DNA of 64,000 nucleotides from Rhynchonema sp. JSB1_4. Taxonomy: Eukaryota; Nematoda; Chromadorea; Monhysterida; Xyalidae. The stretch's first letter is position 1; each line of letters begins with the position of its first letter. Position numbers and translations under genes: made by a program. Under the pieces are notes generated by a model. It had not been told where the DNA came from. It searched no databases and worked only from the letters and a program-made list of their open reading frames with translations. Positions 41,656 through 53,601 of this stretch are shown piece after piece. The stretch is from positions 62,001-126,000 of the forward strand of contig JASAMV010001944.1 in the NCBI GenBank assembly GCA_030248065.1, given 5' to 3'.

Positions 41656-43103
41656 ATGGCCCGAATGACGCTGCTATTCTTCGCTCTATTCAGTCTTATG
41701 GCTGTTGTGAGCATCGAAGCGATCAAACTGCAATCAGCAGGATCGTTGAGCCTCGGACTCGCGGCTGGATCTTCCGTTCGCGCTTCAGCCAGTCAATCGG
41801 CTAGCGCTCAGTTGTCTGCAGCACAAGCCGTCTCTGCGTCCGACAAGGTATGAGCAGTTGACAGATGCACACATGTACAGTACCTGGAGCTTCAGAGTTA
41901 ATGCCTGGCCCAAGGCACAACCAACACATAGGCACCATAATCGACAGTTTGTGAAACAGTTGCAATATCCCGATCCCATGAAATTCTGATGTTACAAGTC
42001 CAATTCCAGCTGTCAACCACCCTCGCATCACGACGAGGTCAGAAACTGAGCGCCGTTCTGGCCGGCAAGCCGAGTTTCGTGCGTCGTCTGTTGACGCGCA
42101 AGGCCGGCGACATCACCGACAATGTCTGCTTCGTGTTCGACGACTCGGGCAGCATATCTGCATCGAATTTCGACATTGTTAGTGCCGTTCTTTGATCCTT
42201 CGCACAAACTTTCTCAGGAAATAGAAGTGAACGGAGTCCCGTTTTTTTTGTAGGAAAAGAAATTCGCCAAGGCTGAGATCGACGTGGAAACCGGAGCTGA
42301 CGGAAAACTGAACATGCGCATGGCTGGTACGTGTTCACTCGTCTCACAAAGACAATTTTAAAATTTTGTTTCACAAGTTCACCAATGTTTCCTTTCAGGC
42401 GTGAAATTCAGCACGGACGCAGTGAAAGCGTTCGATTTCACCACCGACCCAGGCACAGCCAAAGCCAACGTTGACGCAATGGTCTACAGCAACGGCGGTT
42501 CGACGAACTTGGGAGAGTAAGTTAATTTGATAAAAAAGAGCATACGATGAACAAAATAATGACAGCTAAACTCACCAATTTACAGGGCCCTTACAACGGC
42601 CGGCGACATTCTGAAAGCCGAAGTTGGTGAACGCATACTTTTGATGGTGACTGACGCCAAGTGGGTGAAGTTTCAGTTATTTTTCAGCTGAGTGTGTTCG
42701 TATCAATAAGTTATTCTCAATTCATCTTCAGCCACAATGACGGCCCCGATCCAGTCCCGATTGCCGAGGCTTTGTGCAAGGAGGGTGTCGTTATCGTGAT
42801 TGCCTACGTCGGCAATGCCAACATTTCGCTCATGCAGAAACTCGCTTGTCATCCAAGTAGGCGCAATTCAGTATTTGACTCAAATTTATAAGGCAGTAGA
42901 ATTCTTTATCGGAATTGAAAACCACCGTACTCGTTTTAGCCCTGGTGATCCCCGTGACGTTCAGCAAACTGCAACAAGACCCGATTGCGTTTATCAAGGA
43001 AGTCAACCGCATCGTTGGTGCTGCACCGCTCTATTTGGGTCCGGCCACGACCAAAGCAAATGTGGTTGCTAGTTTCAGTCGTAACCTGGGATTGAGCCGT
43101 TGA
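41656..43103 (+). CDS. Secreted von Willebrand factor A-domain protein
   Basis: Seven exons: 41656-41847, 42010-42177, 42254-42326, 42399-42516, 42586-42660, 42732-42856, 42940-43103, all in phase, 304 residues. A signal peptide (MTLLFFALFSLMAVVSIEA) precedes a Ser/Ala/Gln-rich stretch (AGSSVRASASQSASAQLSAA) and a basic segment that could be a processing site. The rest is one VWA domain. The metal-ion-dependent adhesion site is intact: FDDSGSIS (DxSxS), the threonine in NGGSTNLGEALT, and LLMVTDANHNDG (aspartate). The domain ends with IVIAYVGNANISLM and KEVNRIV. VWA domains bind protein ligands through a divalent ion, so an extracellular adhesion or matrix role is likely; the exact function is unknown. 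An in-frame ATG three codons downstream could also serve as start. Confidence 0.88.
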
Positions 43104-43582
43104 GACAAGTAGTGTAAAGAACTTCACTTTTGTTAAATTATCTTTGTTTTGGTTGATGGTTACCCCATTATCCTTCTCTTTGTGATGTGCAATGTGGGAA
43201 CTTTACCATGCATGTGCTATGTACATACCTACAGTATATTACTGTGAAGTGCTCTAATGGCTTCCACTGCCTAAGTAAGCTTCAAGCGTAAAGGTGGAAG
43301 TCGGAGTTTAGTTTGACATAAGCAGAACTGTATTCATGTTCCTTAGTTTATTGGTTTTTTAAGCACTACATTGGCTGTTCTCTTTCTGAACTTTGCTCAT
43401 ACCTTGTAGCTTTTCATGTATGTATGTACATCATATTTGAATGATTATGAACGTTTTCATCAGTAAAAATGTAAAATCTACCGACGTTTCAATCGTTCTC
43501 AATGTTATCTTGAACAACACAGTCATGAAAACTAAAAAAGCTGCACAAATACACACGAGAAAACAAGCTAAATACAAAACCC
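43104..43582. other. Short gap between convergent genes
   Basis: 479 bp separating the ends of the plus-strand VWA gene and the minus-strand membrane-protein gene; both 3' UTRs must lie here. On the minus strand, AATAAA at 43347-43352 lies 231 bp beyond the stop of the membrane-protein gene and is a possible polyadenylation signal. Confidence 0.5.
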
Positions 43583-45655
43583 TCACTCGTTTTCCTTAAT
43601 AAATCGACGTTTCTGTCTTTTCCTGTATCTACGAGGCTGCTTCTGCTCTTGGACCCCATTATGTGAGGATCCACTTGAACTATTTGCAACTTTCGGTGGT
43701 CCTCGAGGCAAAATATGATCGGTTCGAGTCTGCGACCATCCAGACCCTTTGCTTGTGTCAATAGGAGCTTCACTCCAGATTTGACGCCCGAACTCGTCTG
43801 TGAAAAAGCGTCCCTTTTCATTAAGTGTCCCACCGTCACCAATGACACCTTTTTTGATCGGTGGCCAGTGACTGTTGTGCACGATCTTGATGTAGACCAT
43901 AATGGACATGGTGATCAGGGTGATGAGGAAAGCTAGACACACTAGCGAAGTTATGCCGACGGTGAAAGCGCTCCAGTGGTCGGGGGCTGCAATCATTCCG
44001 CGATTATGCTATACGTGAACGTTTGAGACTTATTGGTCGACATCAAACTTGGTAATCGAATATGTCTACCTATAGGCACATAGTTACATATCACATCAAT
44101 GTGATCGGACAGGTAGCCGCACCACATGAATGTGATCGGATCGGTCACTGACATCATGTAACTGGGTAGTCACATAGTCACATCACGTGATGTGACAGGA
44201 TCTGTCTTGACCGCGCGGCGCAAAGATTGTTTTTATATACTACACCTACAGTATGTATATGTAATATCTATGCAACATCACGTGGCCATGTGTCTTGGTA
44301 GTGTGTTGTAGGCCGGCGTGCACTGGTTGCGCACTGTGTATGGCACACACACAGCACGCAATCATAGACGCACATGGCCAACTGGGTGATGTTACAAGCA
44401 GGGGCGAATTATACAAAAACAATGTTAGGCTGAGCAATATGCAACGCAATTTGCATGACTGCCTCTCTTGGTGGGCAAGTCAGGTCAGATCAGGCAAGTC
44501 GGATCAGATCACATCATGTGATGTGACTACTTAGTCAGGTCCGATCACATCAATGTGAGTGACTAGCTAGTCACATCAGACCGATCCGATCCGATCACAT
44601 TCGATCAAAAAGTTTGATATTGACCATTATAAGATTGATATGTTGAACATTGTGAGCTGGTGTGCAACATAGTGTCGTATTTTCTGGACAGTTTTCTCAA
44701 ACGCTTGTTGAACATAAAAAATCATTCACCTTGCTTTCTTAGCACGTGCACATCAACCAGTTTAACGTCGATTTCTAATTCAGTGCCATTCAATGTCGTC
44801 AACTTCAGTTCCCCGTGTGCCAATCGCTCAAGCAGCAGCAGGGCTGCTTCGATCGCTATGACGTCCTTTGATCGTCTTAATGTCGAACCGGAGTCATCGG
44901 CCAGAATTGCATCAATTGACGATGGATTTCTCAGGGTGAATGCTATGTAGAATGCGTCTGGGTGCAAAGCGGTGTCTGGAAAGTTGAACACCGTTGACTA
45001 CGTATACTTTCTGAATCATGAAATTACCCACCTTTGCCAACTTTCATGCCATACACATGTAATGCAGGAATGAACATTGCGTCCGCCAGTGTTTTCGTCC
45101 AATGATCAAACAGGGCCAACTTATCAGCAATAGTGACTATCTTGTTCAAATCGCCGCGAATCCAAAGAACAATGCCTCGTAGGAAACTGTCGGGCTGGTC
45201 TGAAATTACCTATGACAAACTGCTGCTTCTGCAATTTGTAGAGATGGAGCAAGACTTGCACACCTAAAACACGATCAACTTGTTCCACATGACAGCTGTG
45301 CGGCTCAATTGTGAAGCTCCACGTCTGGTTTTGATCGGTGTGTTCAGATATATTAATTCCGCGTTCACCATGCATCAAATGAATGTGATTGATCAGATCA
45401 ATCAAGCGATCATTTGACCAATCAATATCTGATTGGAATCCAGGTCGTAGCATGAACTCCAGACTGCCATCGCTGGAGTGAATGTCAACAAAGCGATCAT
45501 ATGGAATGCCGAATGCTTCGCCAAGATGGTGATTCGACACATCGATCTCCGACGGATCAGTCGTTGAACTTGGTCGAATCTCGCAAACGAACCAGTGCTG
45601 GCGATGGGCAAGGATTTGATCATTAGCTGGTGAGTGCGACCGTTGTTTGAACACT
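43583..45655 (-). CDS. C-terminal exons of a single-pass membrane protein (REJ gene end or a separate gene)
   Basis: Four exons on the minus strand join in phase: 45264-45655, 45032-45199, 44730-44975, 43583-43986. The extracellular part includes NQTWSFTIEPHSCHVEQV, GIVLWIRGDLNKIVTIADKL and KLTTLNGTELEIDVKLVDVH, with N-glycosylation sites (NIS, NQT, NGT). A strong membrane segment follows (SLVCLAFLITLITMSIMVYI). The cytoplasmic tail is about 100 residues and ends in an Arg/Lys-rich stretch (QPRRYRKRQKRRFIKE). The first exon here does not fit the phase of the exon ending at 45731: one side ends at phase 1, the other needs phase 2. So this is either the end of the REJ protein with a one-base frame error or an unidentified start of a second gene. 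No domain family recognised. Confidence 0.6.
44034..44626. mobile_element. MITE-like inverted repeat rich in GATCGGATCGG and CACATCA motifs
   Basis: Left end TGGTCGACATCAAACTTGG and right end the complement of TGGTCAATATCAAACTTTT form the inverted termini. The interior is built of ATGTGATCGGATCGG-, CACATCACGTGATGTG- and AGTCACATAGTCACATCA-like units in both orientations. It lies inside an intron of the membrane-protein gene. I could not settle a target duplication. Confidence 0.6.
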
Positions 45656-45730
45656 CTAGAATATATTTTCTGTTTATTCAATACTGTTTCGTTTTACCTT
45701 TTTATCAAACTGTCATGCAAAGTCACTCAC

Positions 45731-48700
45731 TGTATGTAACCAGAACCACGGCAGTGACAGTCAATGAAACCATCAGGATCGACGTTGCCCAGTCCACTCT
45801 CGCACGTTCCTTCCGAATCTCCAGATTTCCAGCACTAAACAAAGCAATGCAATATTTGCGTGGAACTTTGGACTTCACTTTTAGCAACACTCCAACCTCA
45901 AAATAGTCGCTATCTTTCTCCACCCGGGTTGGTATACGAGCTCGGTAGGGTGCTTCAGGTGCCAAATTCTGTCCAGTATGAGGATCGATAAGCCAAACGG
46001 ACATCAGATCTGATGCGGCATCGAGAGCGGTATAGTTCAACTTTGTGTGATTGAGGACGATTGTGACCATGCACACATCATTGCAGATGTACGCACCATC
46101 GTGACCACATGTGTACATAGTGAATTGTTGTGCCAGGACGGAGGATACTGATATCTGCAGATCGAGAACACAAAGAAGTGACATGAAATGCGAAAAGTGT
46201 ACCCGAGAAAACAGAATTTTTTTTGGCAAGATTACCAGATCGCCTTGGTGCAAGTACGCACAGTCAGCACCAACCTTTGACACCAGCAGTGTTTCATTCT
46301 GCACCCACTTCCAGTGGGACGTGTACCACACGTCAGCTGTCAGTTGTTCAACACGTGCGGTGAGGGTCACCAGTCCGTTCAGTGATCCGAGCACTATTTC
46401 GCTGTCAATCACTTGACAAAGTGCACCACCGAGACGCTGTGTATCCCGTGTGAGCGCGGTCAGATCGCCGTTGAATATGAACACGTCAGCCAGAGAGTTG
46501 AACAGTGAGGATAACTAAAAATGGATAATTTTGAGAAAATAAGATATTTAGCAAAAGGAGAACATCTGACCTCGTCGATGGTTGTTGGCTCTGGGGCACT
46601 TGTAGAAATTTGTCGGCGATTCCTACGTTTTGCCTGTTGTCGTTCAAATTTTGGAGTCAAGCGCACCACGAGCATGTTGAGTAGTTTTTGAACGGGGACG
46701 ATCGCGTCTCTGGAAACCGAGCAGACAAAAGGTTTGAACGAACAGCAAACAGAGTAAGTTTATTCCACCACGAGCCGAAATTTTACCTGGAGGAGGGACC
46801 CTCGGTTTCAGGGGCCATTACACTGAGCGAGGACATCACAGCGTCCATTATTTCATCATTGTCGCTGGAAATAAAATGCCCATTGTCACGACCGCACTGA
46901 CCATGTTCTGGTGCACCACCTGACTCAACTGGCTACACCACTTACCTGTACTGTCCAACGTCACCAATCAATTGGTTACAGACACGTTTCATCAGCATTT
47001 CTTGATCGATTTTGCCACAGAATTCTGACTGTAACGCCATCAGTTTCACATATGCTCCAAAGGTGTTGGAGGTGTCGAGATCGGCGCCAATGGCTTCGAT
47101 CATCCGCTCACGTGACTCACTGGTGTTGGTAGGAAATTGGACGGTCATGTAGGGACCCTGAAGTTATGAACTATGGCTCACTTTTTGGTCAAATTCACTC
47201 TGCAATAAAGACGGGGAACCTGTGTTTGTGAACAGGCGCCCAAACGATCGCAGACCCTCAACAGCGCTTGGTAGCCAGTTCGCCAACCACAAACTGCGTG
47301 CGGCACTGGCCAGGCTGAAATGTCACTGGAACTGCTTGACTAATGCCGTGTCGACATTGTTCTGTTCAATCAGTTCTATACCCGAAGCCAGCCACAGTTC
47401 GACTGAATCCGCTCCCGACGCTATCCACCATTCGTCAGTGTATGCTCGATCGGATCGATGTGTCCTCAGTCCGAATTGATATCGCAATGGGTAATCGGAG
47501 GGTCGATCGGTCCAGCCCGTTCCGACGCGAACGATAATGTTGGTTGTTAAGCTGATGATGTTGGTGCTCGGTTCGACCTGCAGTAACTGGCGCTGGCTGA
47601 TTCACTCTTTTCTTGGATTAGAGCCTTTATGGCAGTGCTTAGAATTTAGCCCGCCCAAGCCTTCGTATGCCCATAATCGTGTGCTCGGGTTCAGAACGCC
47701 GTAACTGTCCACTACCTTTGACAACTAAAAGTGGGATAGAAACAGACCTCAATATTGCCGATACTCGGCGGAGCGTTAGTTCTGAAGCTCAATTGACTGG
47801 TGGTTACCATGCCACCAAGGTTCGTTGCTTGAACTTCGATGGCGTACAAGGTGTTGGGTTTGAGCTGACGCCTTGCAACCGGCAGGGAGAAGCTGTGCAT
47901 GTAGGTGCCACCTCTGCTGAATGTGGATCGATCCAATTGCAAATTGGTGCTCTTCAATGGGATATAGTCGAAACCTGAGCGTATTTGAGTTATTGTTGCC
48001 ATATTTTTGATATTTTCTTAAATTTTGAAATTGTAACCGTCAATATGCGCAAAGTCGTACGAGACGTTGAGCGTCTCATTGCTGTTGATGAGGACGTTAA
48101 ACTTGGCTGGACTCCGGGCGTTGATCTCTTCATTTGACAGAGGGAGCAGCCGTATCTATGCACAACATTATTAATATTCTGTGTACTTTTCTTTTAAATA
48201 AAGTGAATAAAACCATTGAGCTCACGTTAGGAATAGCACCACTTAGCACATTTAGTTGAACGCTGGCTTCAGCACTTCGCGTGCCATCCACTGAAGTAAT
48301 GGTGTGCACGATCGTATAGCTGTGAAACATCAACATGATCGGTGGAAAGTATTACTGGCCAACTGTCTCAATGATGTTCTGAAAGAATGTCACCCACTTG
48401 CCGACGTTCAGCAGCTGAGTCTCCATGTCCAAATAAGGCCCGTCGAGCTCCGGCAGAAAATCACCGAATGTGAACTCATTTACAAGCGTACAGTCTAACT
48501 CTTCTGTTGTTCGACAGGCCCACTGATGTTTTAAACGGTGCCTGTCGGGCTGATTCGGGTCGTACGACTTTGAAGCATCGATTTGAATTCGTGATTCGGG
48601 CTGTTGGCCAACTTGTAGATATGAGGCGCTTAGCAGCAGCGTGAGGGGTTCGGATTGGAATGTGATTTGTCGCGATACTCGAACGCCGGAGGGAACGCTT

Positions 48701-51700
48701 GGGTGAAGCGCTGGAATATTGCGACAAGAATAAAACCAACAAAGAAAATTAGATCAATCCGTTTAAACAGGACAGCGACAGCCAGTGGGACCTTTGAGGG
48801 TTACATTGACAACTTCGCCTGGGTCGAACGCGTACGCCTTGATTCGCAAGCTAGATTTGCCACTTTGTACCAAGGTGCCGTTGACAAACCACTCAAACTG
48901 CAATTGAGACAATTTTTCAGAATACTCTTATTTCTGATTTATATCAATAATAAACAAACCGAAGAATCTTTCAGGAGAGCAAAACTTTTTCCGCAGACGT
49001 GGTATTGTGGCCATGCGATCAATTTCAGGCGTTTTCCTGGTGGAAATGTGGCAGAATCTCCGCCTAAAAGCGAAACCGAGAAACTCTCCGCGTCGTCAGA
49101 GACATTGACGAGCGCGGTTTGGGTCGGTGAACAAACACCGATGAAATTGCACGCGGTTACTGTGAACTGGTAGGTGGAATCGGAGGGCAGCTGAAGTAAT
49201 GCATTATTTCGATCAACGATGGCAGAGACCATTATGGTACTCGTCTTGGACGAACCAGATTTTTGGGAATTTGTAGCCTTTCAAATCGTGCATTCTTCAC
49301 GAGTGTAGTTAACGGCGAGTCGGTTCCAACAGCTGCAACGCAGTTAAGAATCTTTGATTTATTTAAATAAACGATAGTCACAAGACAATGAATATCACAA
49401 CCTCCATTGTGAGTGTTCACATGCCAAGTGTAGTTGAGTGGACGATTACCGAATCCACTTACTGCCAGAACGTCCAGGTCCAGTCGCGCATCACATTTTC
49501 GCAATTGTTGCTTGTCGTGACGGAATTTCACGTGAGGCGTGATCTGAGGACAGCTACACATTTGACACGAATTTTTTGATTGTGGCTGAAAGGGAGAAGC
49601 TGTTTTCCCCACACACACCTTTCCGTCGGGCTTGCCAACTTGCAGGGATTGCGTCTCAGTTGGCCTGTGCACTGGCAGCTGCGTATAAGCCACTTGATCA
49701 TCGGTCGACTCCAGAGTTCTCGGACCTCTAGCTTTTGTCCATACGACACCGCTGTACATGTGCAAAGGATCGTTTGGCAGCAGCGTTGCGTCGCTGTCCA
49801 AGTGCACCACGAGGCGATTCGCGCGGAATTCGCACTCGGGGTGGGCTGAAGGGTTCAGGCTTTGAAAAAAACGGCCACCTTCATGGGTTTACATTTTATT
49901 GGACATGGAGTGAAGTCAGGGACAACCTACTACCTTACCTCAGGGAGAACCCAGACATTTACTAGCAATCTATCAGGTGTCCTATTGACTGGTTGAGAAA
50001 GTCAAAGAGAGAATTGCTTCTACTGCGAAGACACGGCGTGATATATCGTTTCACTAACAAGAGCCACTAACATCCCAATTTATCCATGGTTTCACTGGTG
50101 AACAGCAACGCACAGTGGCGTAGCCCAGCCACGTTTCGATCGAATTTTATTTCCACCGACGTCAGAGTATCGCTGAATCGAACATGCTTGATTTCGGGTT
50201 CATTCTGTTTCGGACCTTTTCCATTGCTGTTTCCTTTCCCTGGATTTGGTTTTCCTGACTGTTCCTTCGGCTTGTCAGATATTACGCGATACTTCTCTGG
50301 AAATTTCAATGAAAAATCAAGCAAAAATGAAATGTTTTGCATAGTAAAACCTGTTTGAACTGTAACCTGTCGTTGTCGACAATGGCGCGCCGGTTTCAAT
50401 CGGATTCTTTGAATTCAGGTTTAGCGTCATTTCATAGTGAAATGGGTCCCTGAAACGCGGCTATTGTCATGTTTGAAACATTACCAGAATAACAGAGCTG
50501 TGTAACACACTGATTCTTCATGATGACGTCATGAAGCTGCGGGAGTGGTACGCCAAACAACTCAAATTTCGCAACATTTTCTATCTGACAGCTAATTTTC
50601 TTCTTGTTGTTGCCCTTTTTGTCAAAATTGTTTGCCGATATTTTGGTAAGTTTATTATTTTCATCTCGCACCACGCAATATGGATTGTTGATCGGCAGCG
50701 TCAGACCGGAGTACGTTATCTGAAACAATTAAACAAACATAAAACAATAAACTCCTTAACAGGTAAAAACTGCCAGCTCACGTCGCATTCCACACTATGT
50801 GCGCTGAAGGCCTCGCTCCTTTTTTGTTTGCACGAAAAGGTCGGATTGCGAACTTCGTTTTTGAAATCGGCAACAACAACTTGCAGATTTACACCTTGAT
50901 CTGTGCTAAGTTGAAATTTGTCGAGACTGCAACTGACTGTGTAGGTGCCGGGTAATACAACGAGGCGACCAAACGTGACAGAAGTTAACCTAAAATATAA
51001 AGGGTCTACCACGATGATGCAACATGAACCAACCAAGCTTACACAACTGTGGCCGGCAGGTGTTGATGAAAACAGGTCAGCGATGAAATTTAAAGCGACG
51101 GCCGAGAATGTCACTAATTTGCTTTTAGCCTAACGATGGACAACCGGAAAAATTATGAAGATTATGAAGACATACCTTTGATTTTGGAACCCAAGATGGC
51201 CATTGGACAAGAGAATTTCAGTTTGTGAGCCAGATTTCCCAGTGCGCATATTGCAGTTGACCAGCTGCTCATCAGCTAAACTTTCGGGTGCGTTGCTGAA
51301 TTGCACCTGAAGTACGACGACCACTAGTCATGTATTTTGACCTTCATTCAGTCAGCTCAAAGCGTATTCTTCACGTTTACTAATGTTCTTCTGCGCAAGT
51401 TCCCATTGATTTAACCTCAAATGTAGCATCTCTATCGCCCGAGTCCAACACCATGGGTTCAACGCCTTTCACCACCAATGAACACACGTCGCTGCATGGG
51501 CTGCATTCCGAACATTTATCAACAGATTTCGTCGTTGGCTGTATTGTTGTTGCTTCAGTGGTCGGCAGCGTTTGACGGCATTTATCAGGGTTTTGCTGCA
51601 ATCGTATTTTCATACGGTTACAACGTGCGTGATCCGCGAGTTGAGTTTCAGCTAAGATATCCAGTTGTGTAGATCGAGAAAGAAACTTACGGAATTCCTC

Positions 51701-51837
51701 AAGCAACTGGTCAGATCGTCGATTGCCTGACCGCGTCCACCACCGATGTCACCGTCTTTTGCTGAACCCGGCTTTGCACAATGTGAGACAATAGCGCCGC
51801 AAATGGCCCAAACCAACAATCGTTCAAGTTTTCCCAT
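45731..51837 (-). CDS. REJ-domain (polycystin / egg-jelly-receptor type) membrane protein
   Basis: Minus-strand exons, approximate where noted: 51691-51837, ~51416-51655, 51176-51306, 50782-50989, 50485-50719, 50072-50296, 49619-49845, 49402-49543, 49241-49332, 48999-49190, 48792-48897, ~48370-48710, 48226-48319, 48038-48155, 47748-47974, 47220-47578, 46946-47157, 46787-46864, 46571-46709, 46236-46514, 45731-46154. A signal peptide (MGKLERLLVWAICGAIVSHC) starts it. REJ-domain features run in order: HCALLFTSETMDKLG, RLVVHLDSDATLLPNDPLH, DVLAVSGFGNRPLNYTWHV, LPSDSTYQFTVTACN, YDPNQPDRHRLKHQWAC, and GWTDRPSDYPLRYQF. A hydrophobic segment (TSILMVSLTVTAVVLV) is near the end. REJ domains occur in polycystin-1 relatives and sperm receptors for egg jelly; no PLAT domain or channel segments are visible here. 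Frame does not close at four places (see findings). Confidence 0.7.
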
Positions 51838-52522
51838 GTCTGAAGGGTTGTACCTGTACCGCACCTTTCGGACCTTTACGAAAAATACCTCGAGCTCAAA
51901 GCTGACGTGCGCTTGTTCAATCGGTTTTTGATATCAGAGCCGAAGATAATACGCGTCAACGTACCGGTATACATACTGTACATATGTAATGAACATGAGG
52001 TGCAAGGCTAATAGAGTGCAAGGCACCAAGAGCGCACTGTTCTTTGCAACTTGCTAAAATGTACGAGTTTTGCATAAGCTTGCAGTACTTAGCTTACGTC
52101 TGTGTCCAAAACGATACTTCAATCCTAACGCATACATTCGCATGCTTTTTCTGACAGTAACCAAGCAACCGAAGGTACGGGAAGGTAGTTTTTGTTGACG
52201 ACGACGGATATAGGGTATTATTTGCGGGTGCAGACAAGTGAACCGTTACCATGGAAGCCGCAAGCGTTGTCAGTGTGCTGAACCACACTTGTCTTGTCAC
52301 TGCTGCAGGTTAGGATGGGGTAAGAGTAAGAGAGTATGCACATCAATACACAATCTGTACTGGGGTGTCTCATCGACCAAGGGCCAACTCACTGAAAATT
52401 ATCACACCCATACTGGAGGTACTACATACTGTACCGTGACCTTCTCGGACGATACAACCTTTTACAAGGTGGTTTTTCATCTTTGTACCGAGATTGTGTT
52501 CCCGATCTGACAGAAGTAAATA
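51838..52522. other. 5' flank of the REJ gene; no gene recognised
   Basis: Presumed promoter side of the minus-strand REJ gene and upstream of a small plus-strand candidate. An ATG in good context at 52250 opens a 20-codon frame ending at a possible donor, but no second exon was found. No other feature seen. Confidence 0.35.
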
Positions 52523-52798
52523 ATGATAGTGAAACTCAAGGGTATTGTTGGTGCCTTGTTTCTGGTCAATTTGGCATCATTCACATTGCCTGCGTATTTC
52601 GAAATCGAGGTAAGAATTATACTGTCGACGAAATTACAATCGGATTGGTGAGGAAGCAACCACAAATCTGTCATACAGGATCCGAATACTTTGTTTTATT
52701 TAAATTCATCGAAAGCGGTGAGTTTCATATTACATTAATGTTGAAAACTAATCGAATTTAAAACCACGAAAGAAACACAAGTATTATTTATACAGTAG
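52523..52798 (+). CDS. Candidate small secreted peptide (42 residues)
   Basis: Exon 1 (52523-52609) starts at an ATG after AATA and encodes a signal-like segment (GIVGALFLVNLASFTLPAY), ending at a good donor (GAG|GTAAGA). Exon 2 (52679-52717) follows CATACAG and ends at GCG|GTGAGT. Exon 3 begins with the stop codon at 52796. The product would be a signal peptide plus about 20 residues ending FYLNSSKA. The splice sites and phases are consistent, but the gene is short and has no family match, so it may be a chance arrangement. Confidence 0.4.
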
Positions 52799-53200
52799 AA
52801 ACGCTACCGCCAAGTATAGGTAAGTATTGTATAGTGTTTCCTTTTTATGCAAGTCAAAGGTAAAGAGCTACCCCACGTTATAACTCAACTCCAGTTTGGG
52901 GTCGAGATTTCAGAAACCAATGAAAGAGATTAAGAATGTGTCCTTGTTAATCCAAGCACGACACTCAGCAGCAAATGGTGAAATGTTTCATTGACATGCT
53001 GGCAGCGCACACGCACAAAGCTCACAGTGAGCATGTGAAACATTGTTGTTGTTAGATTCCACAGGCAAACTTTGACACGTTTTTGCCAGCTGCTTGATTG
53101 AATCGAAATTGTAATCTCGACCTCAACTAGAAGCTCAGTTATAACACGGGCCCGCGCGTTTCCTTGGACCAAGAAAAACCGGAAACACTATATGTAGGTA

Positions 53201-53599
53201 TTGGTCGCACAATGACTTTACAAGAATTGGTCAAATTTTTTTCCTGAGTTATAAAGAGGGACAGTGACGGGGCAGTGTCGTTGCGTTGCGCGATCGCACA
53301 CAAATCATGCACTCAGCAAAATGTTTCAGACCCGCAGCAAGTGGGTGTTGTGCTAGATTATTTTCAGATGAAAATGTTTTGTGAGAAAGAACCAAATAAT
53401 CACAGTGGTTAAGAGTGACTGAACGTGAAAATCAGGATTGATTTGATGAATTCTTAGGGGGAAATTTTCGAAACGGGAAAAGGGAGATGGGGAAAGGCGG
53501 GAAGCCAAACGAAAGCCCGCCGGCCGGCCCCCCCCCCCACCCCCCCCCCCCCCCCCCCCCCCACCCCCCCCCCCCCTTATATGGTCATTGTGCGACCAA
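53201..53599. mobile_element. TTGGTCGCAC MITE carrying a nested insertion
   Basis: Both termini match the complete copy at 38411-38684, and TA lies outside (53199-53200 and 53600-53601). The element is split after ...GAATTCTTA by the block at 53457-53576; with that removed it would be about 276 bp, like its sibling. No coding capacity. Confidence 0.85.
53457..53576. mobile_element. Nested, sequence-degraded GTAAAGGTCGG-family MITE
   Basis: Begins GGGGGAAATTTTCGAAACGG, close to the terminus of the elements at 32021 and 40470, and is bracketed by TTA on both sides (53454-53456 and 53577-53579), a TWA-type duplication. The first 60 bases track the known element with most T bases missing or read as G. 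The right half is almost pure C. The identity is therefore inferred from the left end and the target duplication; the interior is probably mis-called. Confidence 0.6.
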
Positions 53600-53601
53600 T
53601 A

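Noticed and set aside
47701..47748. A 9-bp microexon (TTGTCAAAG) between REJ exons
   Set aside because: It has usable splice borders, but joining the flanking exons directly gives a better REJ match, so the microexon is not needed.
52250..52310. ATG in strong context opening a 20-codon exon (MEAASVVSVLNHT...)
   Set aside because: A donor follows, but no second exon in phase could be found downstream.
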